This document shows, one piece after another, positions 46,129 through 55,707 of a stretch of DNA of 64,000 nt. The stretch covers positions 1,685,001 to 1,749,000 of the forward strand of contig CP126122.1 in NCBI GenBank assembly GCA_030123565.1, in the 5' to 3' direction. The stretch comes from Nitrospira sp. GTDB lineage: Bacteria; Nitrospirota; Nitrospiria; Nitrospirales; Nitrospiraceae. The translations under genes and the position numbers were made by a program. The notes below the pieces were generated by a model. The model saw only the letters and a program-made list of their open reading frames with translations. It had not been told where the DNA came from and did no database searches. Position 1 is the first letter of the stretch. Every line of letters starts with the position of its first letter.

Positions 46129-47162
46129 GGCGGTCCGGCAACTCCGGAACGCCGAGCGCGCCGCAAGGCGATGGGACGCCGGTGGAACAGGCGGCCCTCA
46201 GCGCCTATATCCGGCGCTTCTCCAGGGCCAGCGTGCTGGTGGTCGGGGATTTGATCCTCGATCACTATGTGTGGGGTCGGGTGAGCCGGATCTCTCCGGA
46301 AGCGCCGGTGCCGGTGGTCCATGTCGAGTCGGAATCGCTCAAGCTGGGAGGGGCGGCGAATGTCTTCAACAATATTCTCGCGCTCGGGGGACAGGCGGAC
46401 CTCTGCGGCGTGATCGGCGCCGACGAAAGCGGACGGCTGCTCCTGAAGGAGCTGGGCGGACGGCGACAGGGCCGTGGCGGAGTGGTCATCGATCACGACC
46501 GGCCGACCACCAGAAAATCCCGCGTGGTCGCGCACAATCAACAGATCGTCCGCTATGATGTGGAACGCCGCACGGAACTCACGGGCCTTCTGCAGCGCCG
46601 CATCCTGCGGTACGTCGAGTCGCGCCTGAAGGAATTGTCCTGCCTGGTGGTGTCGGACTATGCCAAGGGCGTGGTCACAGCCTCGCTGATGACGGAGTTG
46701 ACTCGCTTGGCGGGACAGCGCAAGATCCCCATTGTCGTAGACCCCAAGGTCGAACATTTCGGCTATTACAAGGGCGTGACCGTCGTCACCCCCAACCATC
46801 TGGAAGCGACACAAGCAGCCGGCGTGCACGGCGAAGACGATCAGACGGTCAACGAGGCCGGTACGATCCTCCGGCAGCGGTTGGGATGCCAGAGCGTGCT
46901 GGTAACCAGGGGCGAGCGGGGCATGAGTCTCTATCAAGGCCATGGAGACCACTGGCATATCCCCACACGCGCCCGGCAGGTCTACGACGTCACAGGGGCC
47001 GGCGATACGGTCGTCGGAACGTTGGCGCTCGCGCTCTCGACCGGAGCCACGATGAGGGAAGCCGCCGTGCTCGCCAATCAAGCGGCGGGCGTCGTGGTCG
47101 GAATGGTCGGGACCGCCACCGTCACGGCGGAACAGCTGACCGACGCCCTGGAGCAGGGCTGA
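46089..47162 (+). CDS. rfaE1: D-glycero-beta-D-manno-heptose-7-phosphate kinase (RfaE1/HldE N-terminal type)
   Basis: A PfkB-family sugar kinase of up to 357 residues, matching the kinase half of HldE. VLVVGDLILDHYVWGRVSRISPEAPVPVV and KLGGAANVFNN are the heptose-kinase signature; catalytic Asp lies in DVTGAGDTVVG. It phosphorylates heptose-7-phosphate for LPS inner core. The nucleotidyltransferase half is absent. The first ATG (46089) is inside lepB; GTG 46182 is an alternative start that gives a typical N-terminus, so the true 5' end is uncertain. Confidence 0.9.
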   Translation: MGTVGKVRKGHPVGRSGNSGTPSAPQGDGTPVEQAALSAYIRRFSRASVLVVGDLILDHYVWGRVSRISPEAPVPVVHVESESLKLGGAANVFNNILALGGQADLCGVIGADESGRLLLKELGGRRQGRGGVVIDHDRPTTRKSRVVAHNQQIVRYDVERRTELTGLLQRRILRYVESRLKELSCLVVSDYAKGVVTASLMTELTRLAGQRKIPIVVDPKVEHFGYYKGVTVVTPNHLEATQAAGVHGEDDQTVNEAGTILRQRLGCQSVLVTRGERGMSLYQGHGDHWHIPTRARQVYDVTGAGDTVVGTLALALSTGATMREAAVLANQAAGVVVGMVGTATVTAEQLTDALEQG

Positions 47163-47163
47163 C

Positions 47164-47934
47164 GTGGGTCGATCGGTCACGGTCGTGATTCCGGCCCGCT
47201 ACGGGTCTTCCCGGTTTCCGGGAAAGCCGTTGGTCCAATTGCTGGGCAAGCCGATGATCCAGCACGTCTATGAACAGGCCAAGGCCTGTCGCGCCGTCGA
47301 CGACGTGCTGGTGGCCACCGATGACGAGCGCATCAAGGCGGCGGTCGAACGATTCGGCGGACAGGTCGTCATGATGACGGAAGCCTACCGTACCGGAACC
47401 GATCGGGTAGCCGGCGTCGCACAAACTCACCAGGGCGACTGCTTCGTGGACCTGCAGGGAGATGAGATTCTCCTCCACCCCGATCTCATGACGGACTTGG
47501 TGGAGCCGTTTCTGGCGAGCGACGCGGCGATGGGCACGTTGAAACGACGGATCGAGTCGGCTCAGGACCTCCAGAACCCGGGCGTCGTCAAGGTGACGAC
47601 CGATCGTGAGGGCTACGCCCTATATTTTTCGCGTGCGCCGATTCCCCTGGTGCGGGACGACCAACAGCGGGCCGTCGTGCCTGGATTACATTTCATCCAC
47701 CTGGGTCTCTATATCTATCGGCGCGAGACCTTGATGCGTTTGGCTGCCTTGCCGACCGGGGTCCTGGAAGAGGCGGAGAAACTCGAACAGTTGCGCGCAC
47801 TGGAGCACGGTGTTCGGATCCGCGTGTGGGAAACCGGCCATACCTCCTTGCGCATCGACAGTCCGGAGGACCTACCCGGCGCCCTGGAGCAACTGCGCAG
47901 CCATGAGATCGGACGCTGTATCACTCAACCATGA
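47164..47934 (+). CDS. kdsB: 3-deoxy-manno-octulosonate cytidylyltransferase (KdsB)
   Basis: A 256-residue CMP-Kdo synthetase. [17 protein letters not shown] is the nucleotide-binding N-terminus, followed by [16 protein letters not shown]-like [10 protein letters not shown] and a VDLQGDE motif (usually VNVQGDE). It activates Kdo with CTP for lipid A core. Uses GTG 47164. The next genes make CTP (pyrG) and Kdo-8-phosphate (kdsA), so one cluster supplies both substrates. Confidence 0.95.
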   Translation: MGRSVTVVIPARYGSSRFPGKPLVQLLGKPMIQHVYEQAKACRAVDDVLVATDDERIKAAVERFGGQVVMMTEAYRTGTDRVAGVAQTHQGDCFVDLQGDEILLHPDLMTDLVEPFLASDAAMGTLKRRIESAQDLQNPGVVKVTTDREGYALYFSRAPIPLVRDDQQRAVVPGLHFIHLGLYIYRRETLMRLAALPTGVLEEAEKLEQLRALEHGVRIRVWETGHTSLRIDSPEDLPGALEQLRSHEIGRCITQP

Positions 47935-47965
47935 CCGCCAGCCGCATTCACAAGAAGGTGCCACG

Positions 47966-49567
47966 ATGAGCAAGCTGATCTTTGTCACCGGCGGTGTCGT
48001 CTCGTCGCTCGGAAAGGGACTGGCTTCCGCTTCCATCGGAAATCTATTGGAAAGCCGGGGGCTGAAGATCACGTTCTTGAAACTCGACCCCTACATCAAC
48101 GTCGATCCTGGGACGATGAATCCCTACCAGCATGGAGAGGTCTACGTCACGGAAGACGGGGCGGAGACCGATCTGGACCTCGGCCACTACGAACGGTATA
48201 CGTCGCTGACGCTTACCCGCGAGAACAACTACACGACAGGACGCATCTACCACTCCGTGATTACGAAGGAGCGACGGGGGGACTATCTGGGCGGAACCGT
48301 GCAGGTGGTGCCGCATGTCACGGACGAAATCAAACAATGCATCATGCGGACCTCCAAGGGCATGGATGTCACGATCGTCGAGATCGGCGGGACCGTCGGC
48401 GACATCGAAAGCCTGCCGTTCCTGGAGGCCATCCGGCAGATTCCCTACGACGTGGGCCGCGAAAACGTGCTCTACGTGCACCTCACGCTCGTACCCTACA
48501 TCGGCGCCGCCGGCGAGTTGAAGACCAAGCCGACGCAACATTCGGTCAACAAACTGCGTGAAATCGGTATTCAGCCCAACATCCTTCTGTGCCGGACCGA
48601 CCGCTATCTCCCGCCGGAACTCAAGTCCAAGATCGCCATGTTCTGCAATGTGGAGAAGGACGCAGTGATTACGGCCAAGGATGTCGAGACCATCTATGAA
48701 GTGCCGATCGTATTCCGCAAGGAAGGGTTGGACGAACTGATCGTCCGACAACTGAAGCTTGAAACCGGCCCGCCGAACCTTCGCGAATGGGATGCGATGG
48801 TGCAGAAGATCAAACATCCCAAGCACGAGGTGGCGATCGCACTGGTCGGCAAGTATGCCGGCCTGAAGGAATGTTACAAGAGCCTCGCGGAAGCCCTGGT
48901 GCACGGCGGCATCGACCATGAAACCCGCGTCAATGTCACCTGGATCGAATCGGAGGACGTGGAGCGTCAAGGCACCGAGCGCATCCTGCGCGAGACCGAC
49001 GGCATTCTCATTCCCGGCGGCTTCGGCGCGCGCGGCATCGAAGGCAAGATCGTCACCATCCAGTACGCGCGGGAGCATCAGATCCCGTTCCTCGGCCTCT
49101 GCCTGGGCATGCAATGCGCCACGATCGAATTCGCGCGGAACGTCGCCGGTCTGGCCGGCGCCAACAGCTCGGAGTTCGACGAAGGGTCGCCGCATCCGGT
49201 GATCCACTTGATGTCGGACCAGCAGGCGGTCAACGACAAGGGCGGCACGATGCGACTCGGCTCCTACGCCTGCAAGCTGGGCGAGGGAACCCTGGCGGAG
49301 AAGACGTACGGAGTGAGCGAGGTGCGCGAACGGCATCGCCATCGCTATGAGTTCAACAACGCTTACCGCGAACAATTGACGGCCAAGGGGCTGATTCTGA
49401 GCGGCCTGTCGCCCGACGGCCGGTTGGTGGAGATCGTCGAGTTGCAGAACCACCCCTGGTTCCTGGCTACGCAATTCCATCCGGAATACAAGTCACGGCC
49501 GCACCATCCTCACCCGCTGTTCAGCGGGTTTGTGGGGGCGGCGTTGCGCCGCAAGTGCGGCCACTGA
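47966..49567 (+). CDS. pyrG: CTP synthase
   Basis: A 533-residue enzyme converting UTP to CTP. The N-terminal synthetase domain starts [19 protein letters not shown] and carries the Mg/UTP site near [19 protein letters not shown]; the C-terminal glutaminase has the Cys nucleophile in [16 protein letters not shown] and the His-Glu pair in [10 protein letters not shown]. Intact and full length. ATG 47966 follows aagaaggtg. It sits between kdsB, which uses CTP, and kdsA. Confidence 0.97.
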   Translation: MSKLIFVTGGVVSSLGKGLASASIGNLLESRGLKITFLKLDPYINVDPGTMNPYQHGEVYVTEDGAETDLDLGHYERYTSLTLTRENNYTTGRIYHSVITKERRGDYLGGTVQVVPHVTDEIKQCIMRTSKGMDVTIVEIGGTVGDIESLPFLEAIRQIPYDVGRENVLYVHLTLVPYIGAAGELKTKPTQHSVNKLREIGIQPNILLCRTDRYLPPELKSKIAMFCNVEKDAVITAKDVETIYEVPIVFRKEGLDELIVRQLKLETGPPNLREWDAMVQKIKHPKHEVAIALVGKYAGLKECYKSLAEALVHGGIDHETRVNVTWIESEDVERQGTERILRETDGILIPGGFGARGIEGKIVTIQYAREHQIPFLGLCLGMQCATIEFARNVAGLAGANSSEFDEGSPHPVIHLMSDQQAVNDKGGTMRLGSYACKLGEGTLAEKTYGVSEVRERHRHRYEFNNAYREQLTAKGLILSGLSPDGRLVEIVELQNHPWFLATQFHPEYKSRPHHPHPLFSGFVGAALRRKCGH

Positions 49568-49569
49568 AC

Positions 49570-49690
49570 CGAGATGCTGAAACAGGCTCTCAACTTTGTT
49601 CTGGGTCCGACAAGATCCTCAACGTAGCCCAGAGGCTACGCCTCCGGTCTTGTCTGCATCTGCGGCCTCGTTGAGAACTTGAGCATCTCG
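49570..49690. repeat. Dispersed intergenic hairpin repeat (~121 bp)
   Basis: Outer arms 49570-49594 (cgagatgct .. ctcaac) and 49670-49690 (gttgag .. agcatctcg) are imperfect reverse complements, with an inner paired block gtagcc..ggctac (about 49624-49638). It fills the gap between pyrG and kdsA and may act as a terminator or be a non-autonomous repeat; it shares the 'tttgttct' block style with the repeat at 11522. Confidence 0.6.
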
Positions 49691-49715
49691 TGAGAACCGA
49701 ATAGAGCCAGAGACT

Positions 49716-50549
49716 ATGGCATACGACGTTGATCTTGGACAGTTTACGATCGGGGCGGGGAGACCTCCGTTTCTGATCGCAGGACCCTGCGTGATCGAGA
49801 GCGAGCAGCTCGCCATGGACACGGCGGGGCGCATCGCGGAGATCGCCAAGTCCTTGGGCATGCCCTACGTCTTCAAGTCGTCCTACGACAAGGCCAATCG
49901 CACCTCCATCAGCTCGTTCCGCGGGCCGGGATTGGAAAAGGGCCTCGCTGTCCTGGAGCGGGTGAAACGAGAAGTCGGCGTGCCGGTGCTCACCGACGTG
50001 CATACGGAGGAGCAGGCGACCGAGGCAGGCAAGGTCGTGGATATCCTCCAGATTCCCGCCTTCCTCTGCCGCCAAACGGACCTGTTGATCGCCGCGGCGA
50101 GGACCGGCAAGGTCGTCAATATCAAGAAGGGACAGTTTCTGTCGCCGCAGGACATGGGCAACGCCGTCAAAAAAGTGGAAGACTGCGGCAACCGGCGGAT
50201 CGTGCTGACCGAACGGGGCTCGTGCTTCGGCTACAACAATCTGGTCGTGGACATGCGGGCCTTTCCCATCATGCGACGGTTCGGGTATCCGGTCGTGTTC
50301 GACGCCACCCACAGCGTGCAGCTTCCCGGCGGAGGCGGCACGAAGTCAGGCGGCCAGCGGGAATTCGTCGAACCTTTGGCCTGCGCCGCAGCGGGGGCCG
50401 GTTGCGACGGATTCTTCATGGAAGTGCATCCCGATCCGGACTCCGCCTTATCGGACGGACCCAACATGGTTCCGCTCCACGCGCTTCACGCGCTTCTCGA
50501 ACGGGTACTACGCATATGCGCCGCAGCCGCGACACAACAGGTTCGGTAA
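49716..50549 (+). CDS. kdsA: 3-deoxy-8-phosphooctulonate synthase (KdsA)
   Basis: A 277-residue class I aldolase-fold synthase that joins phosphoenolpyruvate and arabinose-5-phosphate. [49 protein letters not shown] and [12 protein letters not shown] are family hallmarks. It overlaps kdsD by 34 nt, and KdsD makes its arabinose-5-phosphate substrate. Confidence 0.97.
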   Translation: MAYDVDLGQFTIGAGRPPFLIAGPCVIESEQLAMDTAGRIAEIAKSLGMPYVFKSSYDKANRTSISSFRGPGLEKGLAVLERVKREVGVPVLTDVHTEEQATEAGKVVDILQIPAFLCRQTDLLIAAARTGKVVNIKKGQFLSPQDMGNAVKKVEDCGNRRIVLTERGSCFGYNNLVVDMRAFPIMRRFGYPVVFDATHSVQLPGGGGTKSGGQREFVEPLACAAAGAGCDGFFMEVHPDPDSALSDGPNMVPLHALHALLERVLRICAAAATQQVR

Positions 50550-51589
50550 AACGCCCGCGCGCGAAGCGAGCCGACCGCCCGGCCCCCCTCGACGCAAGCA
50601 TCCAAGAGGGGAGACGCGTCTTGGAAATCGAAGCGCGCGCGGTACAAAACTTGACGGCTCGTCTCGACGAACGGTTCGCGCAAGCCGTCGACCTTCTGTA
50701 TCGCTGTACAGGCAAGGTCGTCATTTCCGGCATGGGGAAATCAGGCTTGATCGGGCAGAAAATCGCGGCGACGCTGGCCAGCACCGGCACTCCCTCGTTC
50801 TTCCTGCACCCGGCCGAAGGCATCCACGGCGACTTGGGGATGGTGGCGCGGCATGATGCCATGATCGCGATTTCGAACAGCGGCGAAGTCCACGAGGTCT
50901 TGCAGCTGCTTCCGTTCGTCAAGCGCCTCAATATTCCCGTGGTCGCCCTCACGGGCAGAATGCATTCCACCCTCGCCAAGAACTCCGACGTGGTACTGGA
51001 CGTCTCGGTCAGCGAAGAGGCCTGCCCGCTGGGCTTGGCGCCGACGGCGAGTACGACGGCGGCGTTGGCGATGGGAGACGCCTTGGCGATCGCGCTCCTG
51101 CAAAAGCGGGGATTCAAGCAGGAAGACTATGCGCAATTTCATCCCGGAGGCACGTTGGGCCGCCGCTTGCTGGTGAAGGTACGGGACCTGATGCATACGG
51201 GGTCGGATGTGCCGCGCGTCAGACCCGACACGCCAGGCTCCGAAGCGATTCTGGAGATGACCGGAAAACGACTCGGCATGACGACCGTGCTCGACGCAGC
51301 CGAGACGGTGGTCGGCATCATCACGGACGGCGATCTACGGCGTTTTCTCCAACAGGGCGGGGACTTCAGGACGGCGACGGCCATCGATCTCGCTCATCCG
51401 TTGCACAAACGTCCCACCGAGGAGGGCAGAAACCGGACCCCCAAGACCGTCGGTCCGGACGAATTGGCCACCACGGCCCTCGGGATCATGGAGCGCCATA
51501 CGATCACCGCACTCGTCGTCGTGGAACGCGATCAACGTCTGGCCGGCGTCATCCACTTGCATGACCTCTTGAAAAACGGCATTGTGTAG
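50516..51589 (+). CDS. kdsD: Arabinose-5-phosphate isomerase (KdsD)
   Basis: A 357-residue protein: an SIS sugar-isomerase domain ([57 protein letters not shown]) followed by two CBS domains ([14 protein letters not shown] and [21 protein letters not shown]). It converts ribulose-5-phosphate to arabinose-5-phosphate for Kdo. The N-terminal ~25 residues are Arg-rich. Overlaps kdsA by 34 nt, implying coupled translation. Confidence 0.95.
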   Translation: MRRSRDTTGSVKRPRAKRADRPAPLDASIQEGRRVLEIEARAVQNLTARLDERFAQAVDLLYRCTGKVVISGMGKSGLIGQKIAATLASTGTPSFFLHPAEGIHGDLGMVARHDAMIAISNSGEVHEVLQLLPFVKRLNIPVVALTGRMHSTLAKNSDVVLDVSVSEEACPLGLAPTASTTAALAMGDALAIALLQKRGFKQEDYAQFHPGGTLGRRLLVKVRDLMHTGSDVPRVRPDTPGSEAILEMTGKRLGMTTVLDAAETVVGIITDGDLRRFLQQGGDFRTATAIDLAHPLHKRPTEEGRNRTPKTVGPDELATTALGIMERHTITALVVVERDQRLAGVIHLHDLLKNGIV

Positions 51590-51621
51590 GGACACCACCG
51601 GAGCATACGAACGAGAGCCCA

Positions 51622-52236
51622 ATGGGAGCGAACGGAAAACAGACCGGACAAGTGCTGATGCGGGCGGCGGGACAGGAAAGCAACATCAATCTGCCCAACG
51701 TCTTGACCTTCGCCCGAATTCTGCTGATCCCGGTCTTTGTCATGTTGCTGATCGATCCCACACCGGACCGCGCCCTCTCCGCGGCCATCGTGTTCGTCGT
51801 CGCGGCCGTAACCGACCTGCTCGACGGCTACGTCGCCAGAAAGACCGGGCAGATCACGAAGCTCGGGCGTCTGCTGGACCCGATCGCGGACAAGTTGTTG
51901 GTCCTCTCCGCCTTGATCCTCCTGGTGCAAGTCGATCGCGTCAGCGCGCTGGTCGCCATCCTCATCATCGCGCGGGAAGTGGCCGTCACCGGAATTCGCG
52001 CCATCGCCGCCAGCGAAGGCTTGATCATGTCTGCCGAAGTCACGGGCAAGTACAAGATGGCCCTGCAGGTCATCGCGATCGTCCTCCTCATTCTTGAAGG
52101 GACCGTGGTGGAGGTGATCGGCAATCTCCATCTTGCCGGCATCGTGACGCTGTACCTGTCGCTCATCCTCGGGTATGTGTCGGGCGCGCAGTATGTCCGG
52201 AGTTTTTGGCGCCAGGTCGGTGCGAAGGGGCTGTAG
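51622..52236 (+). CDS. pgsA: CDP-diacylglycerol-glycerol-3-phosphate 3-phosphatidyltransferase (PgsA)
   Basis: A 204-residue inner-membrane enzyme. The CDP-alcohol phosphatidyltransferase motif DLLDGYVARKTGQITKLGRLLDPIADK (D-x2-DG-x2-AR-x8-G-x3-D-x3-D) is intact, and NLPNVLTFARILLIPVFV begins the first helix. It makes phosphatidylglycerol phosphate. Next to plsY it places two phospholipid steps together after the Kdo genes. Confidence 0.95.
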   Translation: MGANGKQTGQVLMRAAGQESNINLPNVLTFARILLIPVFVMLLIDPTPDRALSAAIVFVVAAVTDLLDGYVARKTGQITKLGRLLDPIADKLLVLSALILLVQVDRVSALVAILIIAREVAVTGIRAIAASEGLIMSAEVTGKYKMALQVIAIVLLILEGTVVEVIGNLHLAGIVTLYLSLILGYVSGAQYVRSFWRQVGAKGL

Positions 52237-52260
52237 GCCGGCTCCTCGGTCGGCACACCC

Positions 52261-52986
52261 ATGATGGACAGTCCCTGGCTCATCGGTATCGTCAGCCTGT
52301 TCGCCTATCTCCTCGGATCGATTCCTTTCGGCGTGGTCGTATCAAGCCTGTTGGGTGTCACGGATCCACGCACGGCGGGCAGCAAAAACGTCGGCTTCAC
52401 GAATGTCTTGCGGGTCGGCGGAAAAAAGGCCGGCATCCTCACCCTGATCGGCGACATTGGAAAAGGGTGGTTGGCCGGATGGGTGGGGACGCTGCTGTTT
52501 CAGCAAGAATTCTCCGCCCTGCTCGTCGCCCTGGCATCGATCCTGGGCCATCTGCATTCGGTGTTTCTCAATTTTAAGGGTGGGAAGGGCGTGGCAACGG
52601 CCTTGGGGGCGGTGGCAGGTGTCGCTCCATGGGTAGGACTCACGCTCATGGGACTCTGGATAGGAGCCGTGTTGTTGTGGAGGTTTTCGTCAGGTGGGGC
52701 GCTCTTTGCGTTCGGCCTGTTTCCATTGGTAGCGCTGTTGTTTCATCAATCCTGGCTCTTTATGGGATTTGCTTGCTTTGTCAGCCTGTTGATCTGGATC
52801 AGGCACAAGGACAACCTGATTCGGTTGTCCGAAGATGCAAAATCCTTACATGTCGAATCTCGCAAGCTATTGATTATCCAAGAATGTATTAACGTTTTGC
52901 CCAGACGGCAACAGGTAGTTGCGCGAACTAAATCTGTTGACAGAGGCGCGGTCGGAAGTAATTTTCTTTACAAAGATGCGGCATGA
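52261..52986 (+). CDS. plsY: Glycerol-3-phosphate acyltransferase PlsY, copy 1 with extended tail
   Basis: A 241-residue membrane protein with the PlsY motifs GSIPFGVVVS, GSKNVGFTNVLRVGGKKAG (usually GSGNIGATNVLR) and GHLHSVFLNFKGGKGVATALG. It transfers the acyl group from acyl-phosphate to glycerol-3-phosphate. Residues ~1-195 align with the second copy at 53197; the last ~50 (from about HVESRKLL on) have no family match and are encoded by DNA that is visibly more AT-rich. The usual stop seems to have been lost at the edge of an accessory region. Confidence 0.88.
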   Translation: MMDSPWLIGIVSLFAYLLGSIPFGVVVSSLLGVTDPRTAGSKNVGFTNVLRVGGKKAGILTLIGDIGKGWLAGWVGTLLFQQEFSALLVALASILGHLHSVFLNFKGGKGVATALGAVAGVAPWVGLTLMGLWIGAVLLWRFSSGGALFAFGLFPLVALLFHQSWLFMGFACFVSLLIWIRHKDNLIRLSEDAKSLHVESRKLLIIQECINVLPRRQQVVARTKSVDRGAVGSNFLYKDAA

Positions 52987-53196
52987 TAAGACCATGATTT
53001 TTCTATTAAAATAGCGACGAATGAGTTGGACGTTCTCTGCTGTTTCAGACACACTCCGCGTCGAAGCGCGTACCAAACGCAGCATCAGTATAGAGAACAG
53101 ATTTGCCAGAATGTTTCTCTCAATTACGAGGAAACAGGATCGATACCTTCGAGTCTTCAGCCAACGGGCTAGTAAATCCTTAGAATATTTCGAATC

Positions 53197-53832
53197 GTGT
53201 TTGGAGAGAGCTCTTTGAATTGGTTGGTGTTGTTGGCAAGTATTGGAGGGTATCTTTTAGGATCCATTCCTTTCGGCGTCGTCGTGTCACGATGGTTGGG
53301 CTCGCCTGATCCCAGGTTGGCGGGGAGCCGGAATGTGGGATTCACCAATGTCTTGCGGGTCGGCGGGAAGAAGGCCGGGATCCTGACGTTGGTCGGTGAC
53401 ATTGGGAAGGGATGGCTCGTCGGATGGATAGGCACACTACTATTCCACCAAGAAGCTGCTATTCTGCTCGTGGCTATGGCACCTATCGTCGGCCACCTCT
53501 ATTCCGTCTTTTTGAATTTCAAGGGAGGGAAGGGTGTGGCCACGGCGTTAGGAGCGGTGCTGGGAGTCGCCCCCTGGGTCGGGCTCACCCTCATGGGTAT
53601 TTGGATAGGAGTGGTCTTATTGTGGAAATATTCTTCCGGGGGTGCGCTCGTGGCCTTTGGATTGTTTCCAATTGTGGCGCTGCTGTTTCATCAATCCTGG
53701 CTCTTCGTGTTATTCGCCTGTCTAGTGGCTATCCTTATCTGGTCCAAGCACACCGATAATCTTGTCCGTCTCTGGATGGGTACAGAACGGCGCATTGGTG
53801 ATCGTCCCTCTGATCAAGTTGCTCCTCGCTGA
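53197..53832 (+). CDS. plsY: PlsY-like acyltransferase, tandem copy 2
   Basis: A 211-residue protein very similar to the preceding PlsY over its whole core (YLLGSIPFGVVVS, GSRNVGFTNVLRVGGKKAGILTL, GHLYSVFLNFKGGKGVATALGAVLGVAPWVGLTLMG), ending in a normal short polar tail. All motifs look intact. The GTG at 53197 opens the frame; TTG 53215 has ggag 8 nt upstream and may be the real start. It is separated from copy 1 by 210 nt of AT-rich DNA with no gene. Tandem plsY copies are unusual; which one is used cannot be told. Confidence 0.88.
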   Translation: MFGESSLNWLVLLASIGGYLLGSIPFGVVVSRWLGSPDPRLAGSRNVGFTNVLRVGGKKAGILTLVGDIGKGWLVGWIGTLLFHQEAAILLVAMAPIVGHLYSVFLNFKGGKGVATALGAVLGVAPWVGLTLMGIWIGVVLLWKYSSGGALVAFGLFPIVALLFHQSWLFVLFACLVAILIWSKHTDNLVRLWMGTERRIGDRPSDQVAPR

Positions 53833-54231
53833 GAAGCAGGTACCATTCCAACCGATAAACCGCTAAGGGTGTTACGCAGGCCTACACTCCGATGCGCGCT
53901 GACCCACTACACTAATGGCTGCAATCGTCTGGAAATTGATGCAGCCGGGCACAGACCTGCGCGATTCCTTTTTCCCGGATACTGCAAACGAAGCCTGTGG
54001 CGTAGATGAAGGACCCATAGGTTGGTGGTTGGCTTTGGCTCGTCTGGCTTGCTGATCTGAGTAAAAAGCTGTGCTAACGCTTCACCGTTTAGCGCCTTGC
54101 TAAGCGTATCCACAGCTGTTCGCGTTCGTTGAAATCACCTGCCAAGTGTATCTCCAAGCTGGCAGGAATCCCTGCCATTTCACAAGTCTCAGTCACACTA
54201 TTCTTCTTTATAGCTAAACTGGGAGGTGAAG
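53833..54231. other. Intergenic stretch without a recognisable gene
   Basis: About 400 nt between the second plsY and a small unknown gene. No convincing open frame. A plus-strand stretch near 53893-53990 reads LTHYTNGCNRLEID then, after lost bases, FLFPG, faintly like the C-terminal end of an IS66-type transposase; too decayed to annotate. Confidence 0.4.
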
Positions 54232-54648
54232 ATGTTGCAGCTTATGACTTCGTTATTCCAAACAGAACGACCACCGCGATCCTATTCCACCATAGAACCA
54301 GGCATTGCTCCATTGGTGGCAACCATGAACCACACCGGTCTCATGCGCACGATCGCTTCGTGTGAGGGGCATTGGTATCGTGGCCTCGATCCGTATGTGG
54401 TGTTTGAAACCTCGATTCAGATTGGTCGTGAATTAGCTCGTCTGCTTCGCGAAGACCCGATCGCTCAACCGCCGCAACTGTTTTACCATTGGTGTATCGA
54501 ACCATATTTTGATCAGGATTATGACATTCGTTTCAGGCTGTCATCTCCCCAGTTATCCAGCCTTTATATCTGGCGGGCAACACGATTGCGGCATGATTTT
54601 GAGACTCTTGCCTCAATGATCCAGAAACTGGGCTTTCAATGCCGGTAA
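54232..54648 (+). CDS. Small protein with an ASCEGH motif, unknown function
   Basis: A 138-residue protein starting MLQLMTSLFQTERPPRSYS, with gggagg 5 nt before ATG 54232. The central VATMNHTGLMRTIASCEGHWYRGLDPYVVFET contains a Ser-Cys-Glu-Gly-His motif reminiscent of small proteins with a conserved S-C-x-G-H loop; the rest (IQIGRELARLLREDP, FRLSSPQLSSLYIWRATRLRHDFETLASMIQKLGFQ) is alpha/beta with no match I can name. It lies at the start of the accessory region and overlaps convergently with the zinc-ribbon gene by 36 nt. Confidence 0.6.
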   Translation: MLQLMTSLFQTERPPRSYSTIEPGIAPLVATMNHTGLMRTIASCEGHWYRGLDPYVVFETSIQIGRELARLLREDPIAQPPQLFYHWCIEPYFDQDYDIRFRLSSPQLSSLYIWRATRLRHDFETLASMIQKLGFQCR

Positions 54649-54825
54649 TAGGACTATCCACCAGTACAACACCCCACCCAACAATAAAAGTCCAGGGATA
54701 ATATAGCGAACAAGTAAATGACGCCGATGCTTTTGGGCATTCGGGAATTTCTCGCCACAACCAGGACACTTTTCCGCAGTTGTGCTTAAAGGCCGTCCGC
54801 ATACTCGGCAAGGGAAAAGTGACAT
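54613..54825 (-). CDS. Zinc-ribbon membrane-anchored small protein
   Basis: A 70-residue protein starting MSLFPCRVCGRPLSTTAEKCPGCG. Two CxxC pairs (CRVC, CPGC) form a zinc ribbon at the N-terminus, followed by a basic stretch and one membrane helix (YIIPGLLLLGGVLYWWIVLL). Start ATG 54825 has ggagg about 8 nt upstream. Function unknown. Confidence 0.65.
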   Translation of the reverse strand: MSLFPCRVCGRPLSTTAEKCPGCGEKFPNAQKHRRHLLVRYIIPGLLLLGGVLYWWIVLLPALKAQFLDH

Positions 54826-55211
54826 GCCTTGGCCCTCCATACAAAGCTTATCCAGAATGCTCGGACTCTGTATCGACAAACTTATGAAAATCTTGAGCAT
54901 TCGAGTGAACTTGCTTAACACAGCAGTTATGAAAGCCTTCGGAAACTGGACGGATGAGGCAATACAAAGAGTCGCTTGCCCCGGCATGCCCACAATATAT
55001 TGTTTGACAAATATATTTCATGTCTATATGTAGATTTCTGACAAATGTCCTGCGATCCATAACTCCTGGATTTCTGAGCACACTGAACGAACAGAGCCGA
55101 GTGCCTCCAGCAACATCGGGTGACAGTTATGTCTCGAAACGCAGCATTTACTTTTGGGCCTTCTGACTTCGTGAACACTCCAATACATCGAGATTAACGA
55201 GAAAGGACACT
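54826..55211. other. AT-rich intergenic region with candidate promoter for the conjugation operon
   Basis: No gene is seen in these ~386 nt. A plus-strand TTGACA at 55004-55009 with TATGTA at 55027-55032 (17-nt spacer) could drive the downstream operon about 180 nt away. The last 20 nt contain the ribosome site agaaagga. Confidence 0.45.
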
Positions 55212-55707
55212 ATGAGCGATCCCCATCAAATCATCTGCTACCCCGTTGGCAACGGTGACACAACTCAAATCGTCTTATCAAACGGGCGGCGCATACTCCT
55301 CGATTACTGTCACCGGCAGAATGGAGAGGATTGTGAAACGCCAGAGATTAATCTGAATGCGCGACTCAAAGAAGAACTCCAGCAGGCCGAACGCGACTAT
55401 TTGGACATCGTGGGATTCACACATGCGGACCGCGACCATATTCAGGGCAGCACCGAATTCTTTGAACTCCAGCACGCTGAAAAATATCGCGGTCAGGGGC
55501 GCATCAAAATTCGCTGTTTATGGGTACCTGCCGCCATGTTGCTTGAGGAAGCCGAAAGGGATGAGCAGAGTGAGGAGTTTTGCATTCTTCGCCAGGAAGC
55601 ACGGCATCGGTTGCTGGAGGGGAAAGACATCCTGGTCTTCTCAAAACCAACGGCACTCGCCGAATGGTTAGAACCGAAGCTCAAGGAGCGTGGCGAATCG
55701 GCGAATG

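Noticed and set aside
53890-53995. Faint IS66-transposase-like C-terminal fragment (LTHYTNGCNRLEID .. FLFPG)
   Set aside because: Matches only a few positions and needs a deletion to continue; not enough to call a transposase remnant.
54232-54825. The ASCEGH protein and zinc-ribbon protein as parts of the conjugation operon
   Set aside because: The zinc-ribbon gene is on the other strand and nearly 400 nt of non-coding DNA separates both from the operon; neither resembles a ubiquitin-like fold or a CD-NTase.
54907-55145. AT-rich stretch checked for tRNA or att site near the accessory region
   Set aside because: No cloverleaf or direct repeat with the plsY end could be recognised by eye, so no integration site is called.
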